Origin: Diphasiastrum complanatum
Taxonomy: Eukaryota; Streptophyta; Lycopodiopsida; Lycopodiales; Lycopodiaceae
Direction: 5' to 3'
NCBI GenBank assembly: GCA_029204225.1
Contig: CM055096.1
Coordinates: 34,671,143-34,735,142, forward strand
DNA length: 64,000 bases
Shown piece after piece: positions 1 to 12,026 of this stretch (position 1 is the first letter of the stretch; every line of letters begins with the position of its first letter). Below the pieces are notes generated by a model that was not told where the DNA came from, made no database searches, and worked only from the letters and a program-made list of their open reading frames with translations. Made by a program: the position numbers and the translations under genes.

Positions 1-674
1 TATCCAACACTTTCAAGCTACTGAACCAATTCTTGTTACTTGTCATGTGTCTTTGGCTCCCGAGTCAATATACCATGTCTGATCATCTTGATTAGATGAC
101 AATGCAGATATGAAGATGCTAGAGTCTTCAATCTCACCCTCATTGACAAGGTTACCTACTTGCTTTGGTTTCCCCTTGTCTTGACATTCACTCTTCCAAT
201 GGCCCTTTTTACCACAATGGAAACACTTGACTTTTTTCTTGGTCTTACTGGAAGATCTTTCATCCTCCTGAGTCTTGGCAAATTGCTGTTTAGATGTACG
301 TCTGAATGTGCTCTCCTTGCTCCATTCGGGCACTATTCAGCTTTTGACTTCAGAAACATGATTCTTGACAGATTTAATGTCTCAAACTGCTCCTTTAGCA
401 CATCTCATGCCTGTCTGGGTGTAACAACATCACAAATGTGGATAATAATGTGATCCTTCACTGAAAAGTTAATGAAGGTCAAAGCTTTCCTCATTTTTTT
501 GTCGAACACTTTGATAGCCGCTTCATTTGGCGGCCTTCTCTCATCACCTGTGATGACTTCCCACACGTCTTTCTCCATCAGTATGTTTTTCATTTTGTAT
601 TTCCACACTGCATAGTTGGAAATCTCGTCCAATTTGCTACTTTCACTCAAAATGGACTCTCCCATGTTTGTCAT
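1..674 (-). pseudogene. Ty1/copia gag-protease fragment, broken
   Basis: Read on the minus strand, 674-405 gives a copia-type gag N-terminus (MTNMGES start, then a tryptophan/lysine-rich segment ending TPRQA). A TGA then replaces the tryptophan codon normally expected before DVLKEQFETL, which follows in the same frame. The middle of gag is missing: after a second stop the sequence jumps to a basic stretch and a CCHC zinc knuckle (CFHCGKKGHWKSEC, near 190-230) that packages RNA in intact elements. Then comes the protease start WYIDSGA with its catalytic DSG (near 60-80). A one-base frameshift directly after it puts the expected HMTSNK-type continuation out of frame. The window edge cuts the rest (integrase, reverse transcriptase). 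Family assignment is firm; the element cannot be functional. Confidence 0.85.
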
Positions 675-1980
675 CGCAAAACTGCTTGAAACTTCTGTCG
701 TAGGCTAGAAACAGTATGTCGAGGCCAACTGTGATGTCAGAAGTTGAAAATAATGATCTGCACTTTTTCCCTTACCAGGCCACTCACCGCTTTTCCACCA
801 ATTTGAAAGCCAAATCGGCGTCACCTTCCGAAATGCACTCAGTCGTCAACTCCCAACTGCGTGCCCAGTAGAATGGTGAAATCACTTTTGGCACACTCCG
901 AACACTTTTTCCTCTGCAAGCACTCTATCTTGCTATACCGTACTTGCAGGTACAGTCTGGGTGCCCTTCGTTTGGAGGTTATCGCCTTTCGTTTGGGTCA
1001 AAACGGACAAAGGACCCAAAAATAGGGATTTTCCTTGTTTTTGAACTGTTTCTTCACCTTGAAGAAACTTCACTCTTCACTTGTAAAGGGACCCAACTCA
1101 AATTTCAACGTGAAAATTTTCATTGAAGTTGAAGGCCAAAATACACTTCAAGACCCTTCAACCTTTCATGGGCTTCTGTCATCCAACGGTCACTTAAATC
1201 CAATGGTCCACACTGCTTCTCGGAAACACGATCTATACCATTGATTGAGCCTTAGGCAGATCCTACAATGTCATGCAACTTTGCGTACCGAATCAGTTTC
1301 CACAGGCCGTTGGGTCCTTCCAGACGCAATGGGACCAGTCACGCTTGCCACGCGCGACTGTCCGCGCTACCTCCTCCTCTCTTCTCCTCCTGCAAGCTTC
1401 CTTTCAAGCTTTTCTCCCAGGGTTTTATAGCTATGGCTGCCAACAGAGAATTGGTTCTGCACCCTCATACTTCCACGGCCATCCACGGCCTTCTTTGGTC
1501 TGATTCGCACTGCTAGGGCGCCCTCCTCTGGATTCTCATAGCTTCCAAAGCAATTCAGAATGGAAAGAAATCTTTGATTTTGTGCTCCCAAATCCCAAAC
1601 CAAGGTTATTCACACAAATCTATTCTTGGCTTCTAATTCACAATGTTCTGACAGGCCTATCCTCTTGCTCTGAGATCGCCCTACTGTTTGAACTCTGATG
1701 CTTCAATCCGTTTGTCAAACGGTGTCCGATTGAATGCACACTGACTGCAAACACCAAGTAGCCTTCTTTCGGAATTTCAAAATTCCGTTTGTTGAGATTC
1801 TTATTCAGCCGACAACCCTTGTCTCTGAATCCTCACACAGTCTCAGACTCACCAAGCTTCTGTGTGCTAAACTCTCTGCACCAGTGCTTCTCCTTCCGTC
1901 TTCAACCCGCTGTAAACCTCGAACTCTCAGAAGACAGTTCTCCCGAAGCTCTCTTCAACGACGATGATGTACTGTGTACA
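675..1980 (-). other. 5' leader of the copia relic, noncoding
   Basis: About 1.3 kb lies between the primer site and the gag start on the minus strand. I see no domain-bearing frame on either strand. Such long leaders occur in copia elements, but an old unrelated insertion inside it cannot be ruled out. Confidence 0.45.
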
Positions 1981-2003
1981 CTCCTTGTACGGCTCTGATA
2001 CCA
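1981..2003 (-). other. Primer-binding site (initiator tRNA-Met)
   Basis: On the minus strand this reads TGGTATCAGAGCCGTACAAG, the usual complement of the 3' end of plant initiator tRNA-Met plus flanking bases. It marks the boundary between the 5' LTR (higher coordinates) and the leader. Confidence 0.8.
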
Positions 2004-2276
2004 ACTTAGAATTTGCTTCAAACAGGAACACAGATCATGCTACACAGTAACACAAACAGAAAACACTCTCCACAACAAGCTCACATAGCAACTGTATTTC
2101 TCAAAATGAAATTACATTGTACATATAGTTGTTCACTCAGGCAACCCATGCATGACCCAAATTGTCGTTGGCGGGATGTGTGTCCCGTCGACTTGCCTCG
2201 TGGCGAGGCCAACTGATCCTTATCAACTGATAGGACCCACAGTATAGTAGCACAGTGATTCTACTTTAATTCTAAC
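2004..2276 (-). repeat. Putative 5' LTR of the copia relic
   Basis: Sequence just outside the primer site. On the minus strand it begins around GTTAGAATTAAAG and ends GCAAATTCTAAG, so the ends carry a short imperfect inverted TTAGAATT. The length, about 270 bp, fits a small copia LTR. The second LTR lies outside the window, so the ends are inferred rather than confirmed by LTR comparison. Confidence 0.55.
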
Positions 2277-2309
2277 TGTAACTACTCTGGCTAGTTTGGG
2301 CTCTATGGT

Positions 2310-3587
2310 GTGCTTTTTCTTGTGTACTAAAAGGGCCGCTATATCTTTCTTTCACTTGGTTCTACGTATGATAAGTTGGCATCACACTATCTCTCTCAGC
2401 TGCATAGTGTGGTCTTGGTTCTTATGGTTGGAACACATGTTGTAATCTCATCCTATTTGGCAACTCATTTGTAGGCATAGGAAAGTTCTCATCTAAGTTG
2501 ATTGCTCTTACTATTTGGTTGATGTTTTGTCACTCAAACATGGAACGGTTAGCATCCTCTACAATCAATGCTCTAGATATTACTTCCTCAAAAGATGAAA
2601 CTCCTGATTAATGTACCTCTAGCTGGATATCTGGTTGTAAGCCTTTCAAGAAAAAAGAGAGTACTAATTGAGATGATACATTTGTTGCTAGCCCAATGTT
2701 CAATTGGCAGATGAGTTCTTTGATTTGTCTAACGTATAAGCATACTGATTCTCTTGATTCATGTCCTATCATGGTTAGGGCGAGCATTAGGCTATTAACA
2801 TCATACTTGAGTCCAAATTCTCTTAAGAATAACTGATAAAGTTCATCCAGGATATTAATAGATGCCACAAGCAGTTGGTAATACCATCTTCTAGCTTCTC
2901 CTACAAGGGTTGCTATAAACATGATCATTCAATGTGCAAGATTCATGATCCTACTGACAACCATTGATGTCTCAAATTCTTGGCCATGGTTATGAGCATC
3001 TTCATTGGTATCTGTGTGAAATTGGGGTAGAGGACTTATCACTTTTGGAATTTTCTTGGTATAATTTGGTATGACTATTGGTGTCGGTATGGCACTTACT
3101 ACGCAAGTGCCAAGTGTATAATTAAGATCTTGCCTAGCACAAGGGGCATGCAGTTGGAGATTATCACTTCTACTTGAGGTCTCGTTTTTTGCTTCCCAAC
3201 CGTCATACCTTGTCTTGTTGGAGATTGATTCGATTGAACCCTTTTGCATAGTCCCCCATTCTGATATAGTTGTTTCCTTGTCATCTAAGAGCTCATCTAT
3301 AGAGTTAGATATTTTTTTTATCATAGTCTCTCTATCAGACGTGTTCATGGTATCTATCTTATCTGTTGAGGTATCAAGATATATCTCATCTTTCTTTCTC
3401 AATAGAGACTCATCAATACTGGAGGTTGCTCTCTCACTTCTAGGTTGTGTCAATGTTTCACCTATGTCGGATTTTGGTGGTATGTCATATAGGTGCAAGT
3501 CTACTGGATTTCTCAATTTGTCTTTTTCAGATAATAATGACTCATATTCATCTAGCAATAGTGCTAAGGTTGATTGCATATCGGAAT
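2310..3587 (-). pseudogene. Ty3/gypsy-like gag fragment with in-frame stops
   Basis: On the minus strand, 2928-2608 encodes a retrotransposon gag (capsid-like) segment: GEARRWYYQL, then LYQLFLREFG, then a conserved LKGLQPDIQ block. The reading frame continues without shift into 2929-3579 upstream, interrupted only by a TGA at 2929-2931. Beyond the TAA near 2608 the same frame goes on (SFEEVISRALIVEDA) to about 2310 with further stops. The N-terminal half (3579-2929) is hydrophilic, rich in Ser, Asp and Glu, and has no recognised domain. There is no zinc knuckle or pol. The copia LTR abuts its 3' side, suggesting that copia landed in this older element. Confidence 0.6.
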
Positions 3588-4475
3588 CTATTTCTTCTTG
3601 TCTCTAGTAGGTATCAGCAACTCAAGCTCTTGTGATGAAAGTCCCATAGCCGCCACTATCCCTTGATCTGATAAGTTTGAGTTTGATGGTACTCCCATTA
3701 AATTCATGGGTGGTGTTGGCTTCGTAATTGATGGACTAGGTTCTTGCAATGAGAGGTCTATAGCCAAGTAAAGGTCATAGAAGAATTCTTCTAAATTTTC
3801 ATCCACATCCACAGGTAGGAATCCCTCTACCTCCACTCTTGGTATCTCAAGTTCTTCCAACAAGGATACCTGTGGTTCTTCAGTTACTGGCCTCTCAAAT
3901 ACTATGATGTGTTTTTCTTCAAGTTCCACTTCATCTATTTCAGATTCTTTCAATCTTACCTCATTCTTACTATAATCAAGGTGTGATAGAAACTAGTTGA
4001 TGGTTTCATCAAATCTCTCATCTGTTGGTATTCCAATTCCAGCCATACATTCATCCTTTGATTGATTCAAATATTCATAATCTCCTATTTCTAACTCAAC
4101 TCGGTCAGATGAGAGTACGCTAAGCATTTTTATATGTTCTTCTGCATAGGGAATATTGGTTCAAACATTAGTTACGCATTCCAAATTGGTAGGAGAAACC
4201 ACTGGTATCATATCGCTAACAATTGGAGATTCTTGATTATGCTGCAAGATTGAACTTGGACTAGGATCATTGTGTTCATCTTGAGTGACTGGTATCGCTT
4301 GGTGTCTATGGTTCAATATCCATGAAGTAAAGCGGTTATAGAGGTTACCAAACCTGTCGGATGGTGTGTACGTTGCTTCTACACGAAACATTCCAAAATA
4401 TTCGTATATCACTCCTTCATCCATGATTCCTAAAAAGGTGTGCAAGTTTTGTAGATCATATGAGTTGACCAAGTC
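3588..4475 (-). pseudogene. Unrecognised minus-strand reading frames upstream of the gag fragment
   Basis: Two open stretches, 3953-3588 (acidic, many Glu/Pro) and 4472-4161 (begins MVNSYDLQNLHTFLG), are separated by stops. They lie on the same strand as the gag fragment but in other frames. They may be the decayed N-terminal part of the same element's polyprotein or an additional ORF; I recognise no domain. Confidence 0.3.
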
Positions 4476-5152
4476 TTTCTCACATGAGATGCTCTAAGTT
4501 CAGGGCTAATTCTAATCATCTTCCATCCACATTGGCTTACTATATTCATCACTTACTCTTGGGATTTCTACCAAAGGTTTCTCTGAGTCAAGTGATACCG
4601 CAGTACTTTCCACAGCCAGGAAAAAGATCCTATAAATTTCAAGTAGATGGTCCTCATTGTGGTCAAAACAGTAGTTCCAATGACGATCCACAAATTTGAA
4701 TGGGTGGGCTCAGCACATTATGGCAATGTGATGCTAATCACTGGTGCTACGTTCATGGATTAACAAGTCAATTGGAAATTTTAGTAATAGTGCACCATTG
4801 TTGACGTGCGGCTGACGGGTCCAAGATATTCAACAATGATCAATGATGGTCAATGGATTGTGTACCGGGATGACATGGTGTCAATCTTCTAAGCACAAGT
4901 AAAGTGGGGATGGATAACTTTCTTCCGAACAATGATCAGATTTTTCAAAGTTTGACTCTCCCGGCAGACGCACCAATGCTAGCGTCTGACGGGTCATATA
5001 ACGCTCAACAATGGTGAACTTTAGGTTTCATAAATCTTCATCCAAATGGTGAAAATGGGTAACCAATCAATAGGTAATGTAGCAAGAATAGGGACAACTA
5101 CCTTCCAAGCGATATTTCGTTCACAGATTTGGGCTCCCAACAGACGCACCAA
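4476..5152 (-). other. Noncoding leader-like stretch with two primer-site-like motifs
   Basis: No coding frame. The minus strand contains TTGGTGCGTCTGCCGGGAG (around 4962-4982) and a second related copy, TTGGTGCGTCTGTTGGGAGC (around 5132-5152). Both have the form of an LTR-retrotransposon primer site followed by leader. A TG dinucleotide follows the second copy on the plus strand (5153), as expected for an inverted LTR end. Confidence 0.35.
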
Positions 5153-7700
5153 TGTTTGGGCAATTTTTGACTAGGGATTGGTCCAGCCGAAATGCCCCAG
5201 CGAGGGAAGGACACACGTTGTCTTTACACGAGTAATTAGAGTCTAACCATTTCCAATCTTGGGGGCCCTACTGATTACTCCGTACTCCCAGATCAATGAG
5301 AGTTTTCCAAGCTCTGAACGATGTGACCAGCGAGAGATTTTCATCATGATGCTTACACAAATCCAAGGGCAGCTAGTGTATTGTTGATACATAGTGAATA
5401 GATGACCTACGCTACCCAACGATGGTGATGTATACAATGGTTAGAATGAGGAATCCATGTGTGTTGTGTGGGAGTTGTGGGGGATGGTCCTTCTGGAGTT
5501 TGGGTGATGCATCTGAGAATTGTCATTAGGTCATCGTCAGCAGTAGTTGGAGGGGGAGGCCGACGGGGTATCATTAATTCAATGTAATGCATAGTTATCA
5601 GGCCTACACTTACCTAGCTTAGATTGGTTGCTAATTCATACACGCATAAGGTACTTTCTTCTGCTCTATGTCTGACTCGGAACAATCGGTCACCTGGAAT
5701 GAGAAAACGCTGCACGTGAGGGCTATAGAAATGATAATAGGCCACTCCTTGTCGAACTACCTGGCGGAAGTCTCCTGGTAAAGGTAGATCACCTAGTGTC
5801 ATGCTTGTCATGAGGAGTCTATTGAGATCAAAGCTTGCTCAATTGGTTGTAATTGTAAGGTTCGTGTGGCTACTGATACCCATTGTTGATTTATCTTGAT
5901 GTATAGTGTGGTTCTCAAAATCCCTCATTATTGATTTCTAGTGCTAGGTCTCCAGTTCGAAGCCCGCATACCGTAGTATCGAGCCCTATGATTTTAGCGT
6001 AGATACCAGTGATACGAAGTATGGGACAATATCGTCGTGGTCGACACTCATCTCTCATGCCTTAGTTGGTAGGAACTCTATCTCACAATAAGATACTATA
6101 TAGTAGTAATGTTCTAGGGGTGCAAGAGGCAAAGGCTCTCCCTCGACAAGAGTGGATGGTTTTATGATTTTCAACAACTCTAGAAGGTGTGGGTCTCGTC
6201 CTAATCAAGTCTCATATTTGTCGTGGATTCCATAGGACGTAGATATTGAATTTTTAGATCATCCCACTCTCTCCTTTCTGTAACCAATATTCCAACTGAT
6301 AGTCTATATGTCTCTTAATCCCTTATAATGGACACTTATAGGCCTTACTAGTGACAACTCTATAGTGACACTTTTCTATGAAGGGTGTATTTAACACTTG
6401 CGTGTGGAGTGAGTTCATGCTAACCGAAAATCTTTACTACTGATCTTTCACCTCCCATACTGTCGATGGTTCTAGAATGTGTGCATTCCTTTCACCTAGA
6501 GGTTACTCGCCATATATGTCGCACATGACCTGCATATGAGAACCCACTATCTCTTTCTAATGACAAGAGAATCTACAAAGGTTGACGCCTATTCAAAGTT
6601 TTTGGTCATAGGCCATCTTCTGGGGACAAGTAGTGATAGCATCTCTTGTTATAAGGTAACTTTCATTGATATATATCTCAAATTTATGTTTCTCTTGGAC
6701 CTCAATCACAACATATTGGATTGGTATTTCAAGTATGATTGGCCTAAGGTGAGCTTAGAAGATCGCAGTATAGAGCTCTTAAAAAGATAGCTCTATCACA
6801 CACCCTATGTGAGTTTTCAACAGTCGTTGTTTCTTAAGTCCCTTTAGCTTGTCGGTACAATGCCTAGAAAAACCCCTTATGCTTTTCCTCGTGCTTCCTA
6901 GAAAGATTCTTCCCTTAGTGCATGATGGTGATGTTAGCCACCTTCAGCTAAATCCTTTATACACATCCCTCCCTCCCAAATCCATTATCACTTGTAAGTG
7001 TTGTGATTAAGTGAACCATTTTTCATTATATTCCTTTCTTTCAATGCTTTCCAGTTTTACGAATTCATGCTAAGGGCTTTGGTGTTGTTGAGTGAAACGG
7101 TGTTGTATTTTGGTTTGGACAATTTTTTTTTCCTTTGTTTCTCGTTTTTCATCAATTGGTTTTTGCTTGGACTAGTGTGCTCGTGCTAATGCGTGGACCC
7201 GGGTTTCAGGGGCCCGTGAATCCTATAGTGCCCTTATATTCCGACGACACACTAAGGATTGTGATCTAGATGAGAAACAAAAACCAATTCAGAGCTACTT
7301 CTTAGGCCCGAGAGGATATTCCGCCTCACCGGGTTCTTGTTATCCCTCCCTCTATATTCCAAGAGGTTGGGGTAAAATAACCATCAAAAGCCATTAATCA
7401 CAAATCATTCGCATACATAGTGCACATGCTATTTAAAGCGTCACTCAAAACCTGATGACTTACATTGATGTGACATACGATTAATCTAAACATCTAATTG
7501 TATAGTCATTCCATTTTTTTTTTAGCATAGTGTTAGTCTAAATGGAAAAACCCGGCTAGGCCTACTATCAATTTGTGTTGCACTCTCCTAACAGAAAAAC
7601 CACATACTGCAAATAAGCTAGAACCGTTACTTAACTAGACAAAGACCGATTCCATTCACTACTTCCATCATCCCATACTTCACATAATATGCATTCATTC
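5153..7700. other. Noncoding, possibly LTR-derived
   Basis: About 2.5 kb without a credible gene on either strand. It could include the 5' LTR of the minus-strand element to its left, but no far LTR boundary or second copy is visible. Short open frames (for example 5811-5614 minus) show no recognisable domain. Confidence 0.3.
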
Positions 7701-9600
7701 ACATAATACCCTGACACCAGAGGTAGCAGACAGTGGATTCCTTAAGCATTCCCGCAGAGAGTTACCTTAGTACTGGTTGGAGGGCCCCGCTCAGTGGGAA
7801 GAGGGCTCAGATACCGAGGCCACCAAATAGCTGCACTATGGTTGACGTTAAAAGGGCCTCTTCCATTTGCCAATAACTTCACATGTCTTCCTTCTTTTGT
7901 CTCAGTCTGAAACCGGATTTCAGAGATGGTGAGCTGCACTACTAGATCGTGATCTGCTTACATTCTGGAGGCCTGTTGACACGGTCTTAGCGCTGGAGAT
8001 GCGCTCTTCATCTTTGACTGTTGCTCGGTAATATGGACACAGTATGGCTCCACTGGTCAGTTCCCTGCTACACATCATCATTTGCATATGTTTGCTTCAT
8101 CGTGACGGACTGGAATCCGAACTACAAGAGCTCGCTGCCCTGTAGAGATGCGAATGGACTGAGGGCGCAGTTGGACAGGTAGGGAGGGCACAGGTCTGAT
8201 GGATTGCAGGTGTGGATTCAATCTGTTTTCATTCTCCCTTCACACTTCTTTAGAGCACTGTTGGCAGGGTTTGGACATGACTGATTTTTTTTGGGTGTAA
8301 AAGTGCAGGTAGATTTATGGACTTCTTTGTGTTGTGGTGATATAGATCAACATGGGATTTCAATTCTCAAAATTGCAAGGTTTGGCAGTTAGAAAGCCTC
8401 ATGAGTTCAAACACACATAAAAGGCTCTTGTATGATTCTTGGGAAAACTGTTTAGCAAGGCATTCCAGAGTTTAAATGTGCTCAAATCATTTGGTCTGGG
8501 TGGAAGCAAGAAGCACAACTGATTTGATAGGATGACAAGGCTAAACATATTTCAAGTAGGTTGAATAATGAGTTCCCTACTGAGCCAAAACTCAGACTTT
8601 ACTGATAAACAGAACATCTTCCATGGAATGTGGTCTGTGATTCTCTTCAGGTGTGACTCAATAGTAATGAAAGCCTTAGGGGAAAAAAAGCTCTGGTTGC
8701 AACAAACACCAGCTGCTCCTTATTCTTCCAGGATGTTGGCTAATTACTGACACAACACCACTTTTTTTACAAGCAAATCTCCTAAAAGAGTTTAGAGGCC
8801 ATCAAAGATTAATGTTACTTTGCCACAAAACATCTCTTAGTAGGAACAGCAAGCAGATGAGGAGCCATTTAGATAAACTTCAACAGAGTGGTTTTGCTAA
8901 CAAAGAGCTCATTCCCACAGCATATGGTAAGAATGCTGCTACAGAACACATTCTTGAGCAGAAAGTCACAACAGGCACCCCAACAGTTCAACATGAGACA
9001 TTATTCATGTCATTCACTTGAAACCTCCACCATGGCTACATTACAAAGCAGTGCTAAAAGATGGTTGGATCAAGAACACACGTAGTAGTGATAGAATTTT
9101 TAGCACAAGAACCAGCAGAACTTAGCAACAAACTCTTTAAAAATTCTTTGCCTGCAAGCACGTCCAGTCCCTTTTTATGGGGTGAGGCCCACCTTCCCCA
9201 TTCAAACAGCCATCTTGCCTCTTTCTTCATTTTTCTCAGCCTTGCACCAGTCACCTCCAAGGCGTTAAATGTTGATTTAACCTCCAAACCCATGTGCCCA
9301 TGAAAAAAGTCCCTCATGCCTATTTTCTTTTGCATATGGGCTCTTTGCTTAACCAGTTCCTCAATTAAAAGGCCTCCATCTTTCTTTTGCATTAAAAATT
9401 TGGCTTTCTTATCAATGGAGTTGGCCTCTTAACTAGTGAGTGCCCTTGCTTCTCACCCTCTTGTGCCTCTTAATGATGCCTCAACTTGTGGGTCTTGGTA
9501 TTTCCTAAGCATTTAAGATTGGTAGCATCATTTTCCATGTGGCTATTAGGAGGCCCCACGGTTAATTTCTGGTAACATCAGTTGAAAAGCGATTTTTTAA
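7701..9600. other. Unassigned sequence, no gene seen
   Basis: Several 60-110 codon open frames on both strands overlap one another and none carries a recognisable motif. No LTR ends, TIRs or tRNA-like boxes stand out. Confidence 0.3.
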
Positions 9601-10133
9601 TTAAATTAGGTGGTTTACTAAAAAAAAAAGTGGATTCCGAGGAAGCAAGACAAAAGTACAAGCTTTTGAGAATGGACAAGCTATCTCTTAATCATAAGTG
9701 GCATTTTTAATTAGATGCATGCCGGATTTTTCTAAATATGTTGATAACAGTGAGACTGAAACTTTGTTGTAAATCGATTGTCATAGTTTTCATCCATATT
9801 GAACAAAATTTGAAAATCCCAATTACGTAAATTTTGAAAGAACCGTAATGACTAAAAATAATGCTAGTTTCAAGGTCATCATTTCTATGCCGACCTACTT
9901 GCAAATTTGTCACTAGTTGAGTGCAGCACTAAACAAATGGATAATCGGAACACTTTGTGAGACCGGTAGATGGAAGTTCTGCTAAATTAAGTTTAGACCT
10001 TATCAGTACCAATTTTGGGGCTTTTTGCCTAGACCATATTCCGTGGAGGAGAAGAAGGAGAAGAAACCTAGGGTAATAGATGATTGGTTAACCAAGTGGA
10101 CCAATAATCTTAGTCTACTTTGAATTCCTGAAG
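9601..10133. other. AT-rich noncoding
   Basis: AT-rich, with stops in all frames and no repeat structure seen up to the tandem duplication that follows. Confidence 0.3.
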
Positions 10134-10272
10134 AAAAAGTGATTGAGAGTGAGAGTGCAATTGGAAGTGAGGTTTTGGGATTATTATTACTTCTAGTTGT
10201 CTCAAAAAGTGATTGAGAGTGAGAGTGCAATTGGAAGTCAGGTTTTGGGATCATTATTATTCTAGTTGTCTC
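10134..10272. repeat. Tandem duplication, 70-bp unit, two copies
   Basis: Copy 1 is 10134-10203 and copy 2 is 10204-10272. Both begin AAAAAGTGATTGAGAG and end CTAGTTGTCTC, with two substitutions and one base of length difference in between. A recent local slippage duplication. Confidence 0.9.
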
Positions 10273-10498
10273 AAAAAATTTGATTTCCTTTCCCCAAGAT
10301 TCATTTAAAATTTCAAGGAATCGAAGATTCTAGGGGAAGAGGTGGATGACATTCGGATTAGAATCCAAATATGAAACCATTTTTGTGTTGCAATAGGATT
10401 TGGAATAAATTCCTAAAATTTGTAAACAAAAATGTGTTCCCTTACCAATTCTGAAATAGAATTCTATGAACAATATTTTTTGTCCATATATGGGTCAA

Positions 10499-10567
10499 TG
10501 CCTAGTGGTATTTTTAGATGATATTTTCATCTATAGTGAATTGCTTAACGAACATGAGAGAATTTTC
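10499..10567 (+). pseudogene. Scrap of Ty3/gypsy reverse transcriptase
   Basis: Twenty-three codons read CLVVFLDDIFIYSELL then NEHERIF. This is the catalytic FLDD box region of a Ty3-type reverse transcriptase, with the usual EH two residues past the loop. Nothing before or after continues the domain in frame, so it is an isolated relic. Confidence 0.7.
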
Positions 10568-10804
10568 CTTGGTTGAAAGTATCTCTTGGGATTGGTTGTA
10601 GATCGAATCCTATAAGTGACAAGATTCACTCAAAATCTGAAAATTCTCTTGGAATTGAAAGATATAACAATTTGTGAATATTTTTATTGTGTGTTGCAAG
10701 TATTCCAGAATTACTCGCACTATTAACAAAAATGCTCATATAACATGTTGGGATTTGCATCCTCCCTTTCACGTTTGTCTGGAGTTTATTCATCTTAGGA
10801 AAAG

Positions 10805-12026
10805 TGTAGCGCAGGCATCCCAAAGGGAGTCGGGAACCACGACTTAGCTTCCTAGCCTTCAGCTCTTGCCGTCCAGACCCACTTGACATACAAGCAGCCA
10901 ACTCGCCAACAATGATCAGACTTAACCAACTTGAAGTTCCGAAACCAACATTGAGGTCCAACCTGGCGCCATGCCAGATCGGGGGTCCCGATGTAGGTGA
11001 CTTCCCTCCAAGCCAGCCGCCCGACATACATCAAACTTAACCAACTCGAAGCTTCGTTACAAACGAGTAACATCCATTCCAAGCAAGTCGTCTGACTTAC
11101 ATCAGACTTAACCAACTCAAAGCTTCGTCACGAGCGCTAGAAGCCAACCTGGTGCCACGCCAGACTGGACAGCCATAAAGAAGTAACTTTCACCCAAGCA
11201 AGCCATTCAACTCAGCCGATAGGTTAGAGCCCAAGAGCTTAACCCATTCACGTTCATGCAAGGAACACTCAAAACCACAAGCCGCGACAGATATGGAAAC
11301 AACCAGTTCCTGGACCGAATGGTCCCGACAGCATACCGCTGGCGCCACAGACCGAATGGTCCCGACGGCATGTCGCTGGCGTCCCAGGATACGACCCTCA
11401 GCTATGTGCCAGATGAAAAAGTTTGAAGCGGCTTACAACTGGCACTTTTACGAACACTGAAACCTAGAAGGTAATCAGAGTCAGTTTGAGAAAAATCCCA
11501 CTTTATTAAGAAATCTGAGAAGGTTACATTTCAAGTGTGTGACCCACCCTAGTCTCCGGGGCGCTGGCATGCCAAGGCGGGCGCCAGGACAACATTCTAG
11601 CAAGGGAGGCTGAGACTTGGTTGGAGCTCGCCCTGAGTCGCAACCCGCACTCCCCTATAGTATTGGTGGGATTCGCCACCTCCCCTCATACCAAGTACTC
11701 TACCCAGGCTGGTAAAGCACGTTTTCTCTCTCTTAGAATTTTCTCTCTCTAGAATTTATTGATCCTCAGGCTTTCTTTAATCATGCCTAGATCGTGTGAG
11801 GTGATTGCACATCGATCTGAGCTCTCTGGACTTCGCTAGAACCGATCAAAGATTTTTAGCCATAGAAACTTGGCGCCGGCTGGATTATGGTCACAGTGAC
11901 GCCTGGAGCAGCAGGGGCGCTGTTGGCACCGGGGACAATGCTGGCGTCGGAAGTAAAGCTTGTAACGGGAGCAGCAGGGGCGCCGGTGGCGCCGGAAGTA
12001 AAGCTTGTAAAGGTAACTTTACAACA
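10805..12026 (-). repeat. 3' LTR of copy 1 (1222 bp)
   Basis: On the plus strand it starts TGTAGCGCAGG and ends CTTTACAACA. The minus strand carries an AATAAA poly(A)-type signal near 11500-11510. A GC-rich segment near 11870-12000 is built of short GGCGCC-type repeats whose number differs between copies of the family. Confidence 0.85.

Noticed and set aside
5935-5975. tRNA-like B box (AGTTCGAAGCC)
   Set aside because: No matching A box at the right distance and no cloverleaf stems.
9054-9392. 112-codon minus-strand frame with lysine-rich N-terminus
   Set aside because: No recognisable domain, overlaps equally long plus-strand frames, no promoter or splice evidence; not reported as a gene.
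10626-11115. Minus-strand frames with MSGGWLGGKSPTSG and MVKSDVSQTTCLEW
   Set aside because: The same frames recur in every LTR of the LARD-like family (14.3, 55.2, 58.8, 60.1 kb). They are LTR sequence, not a protein family.
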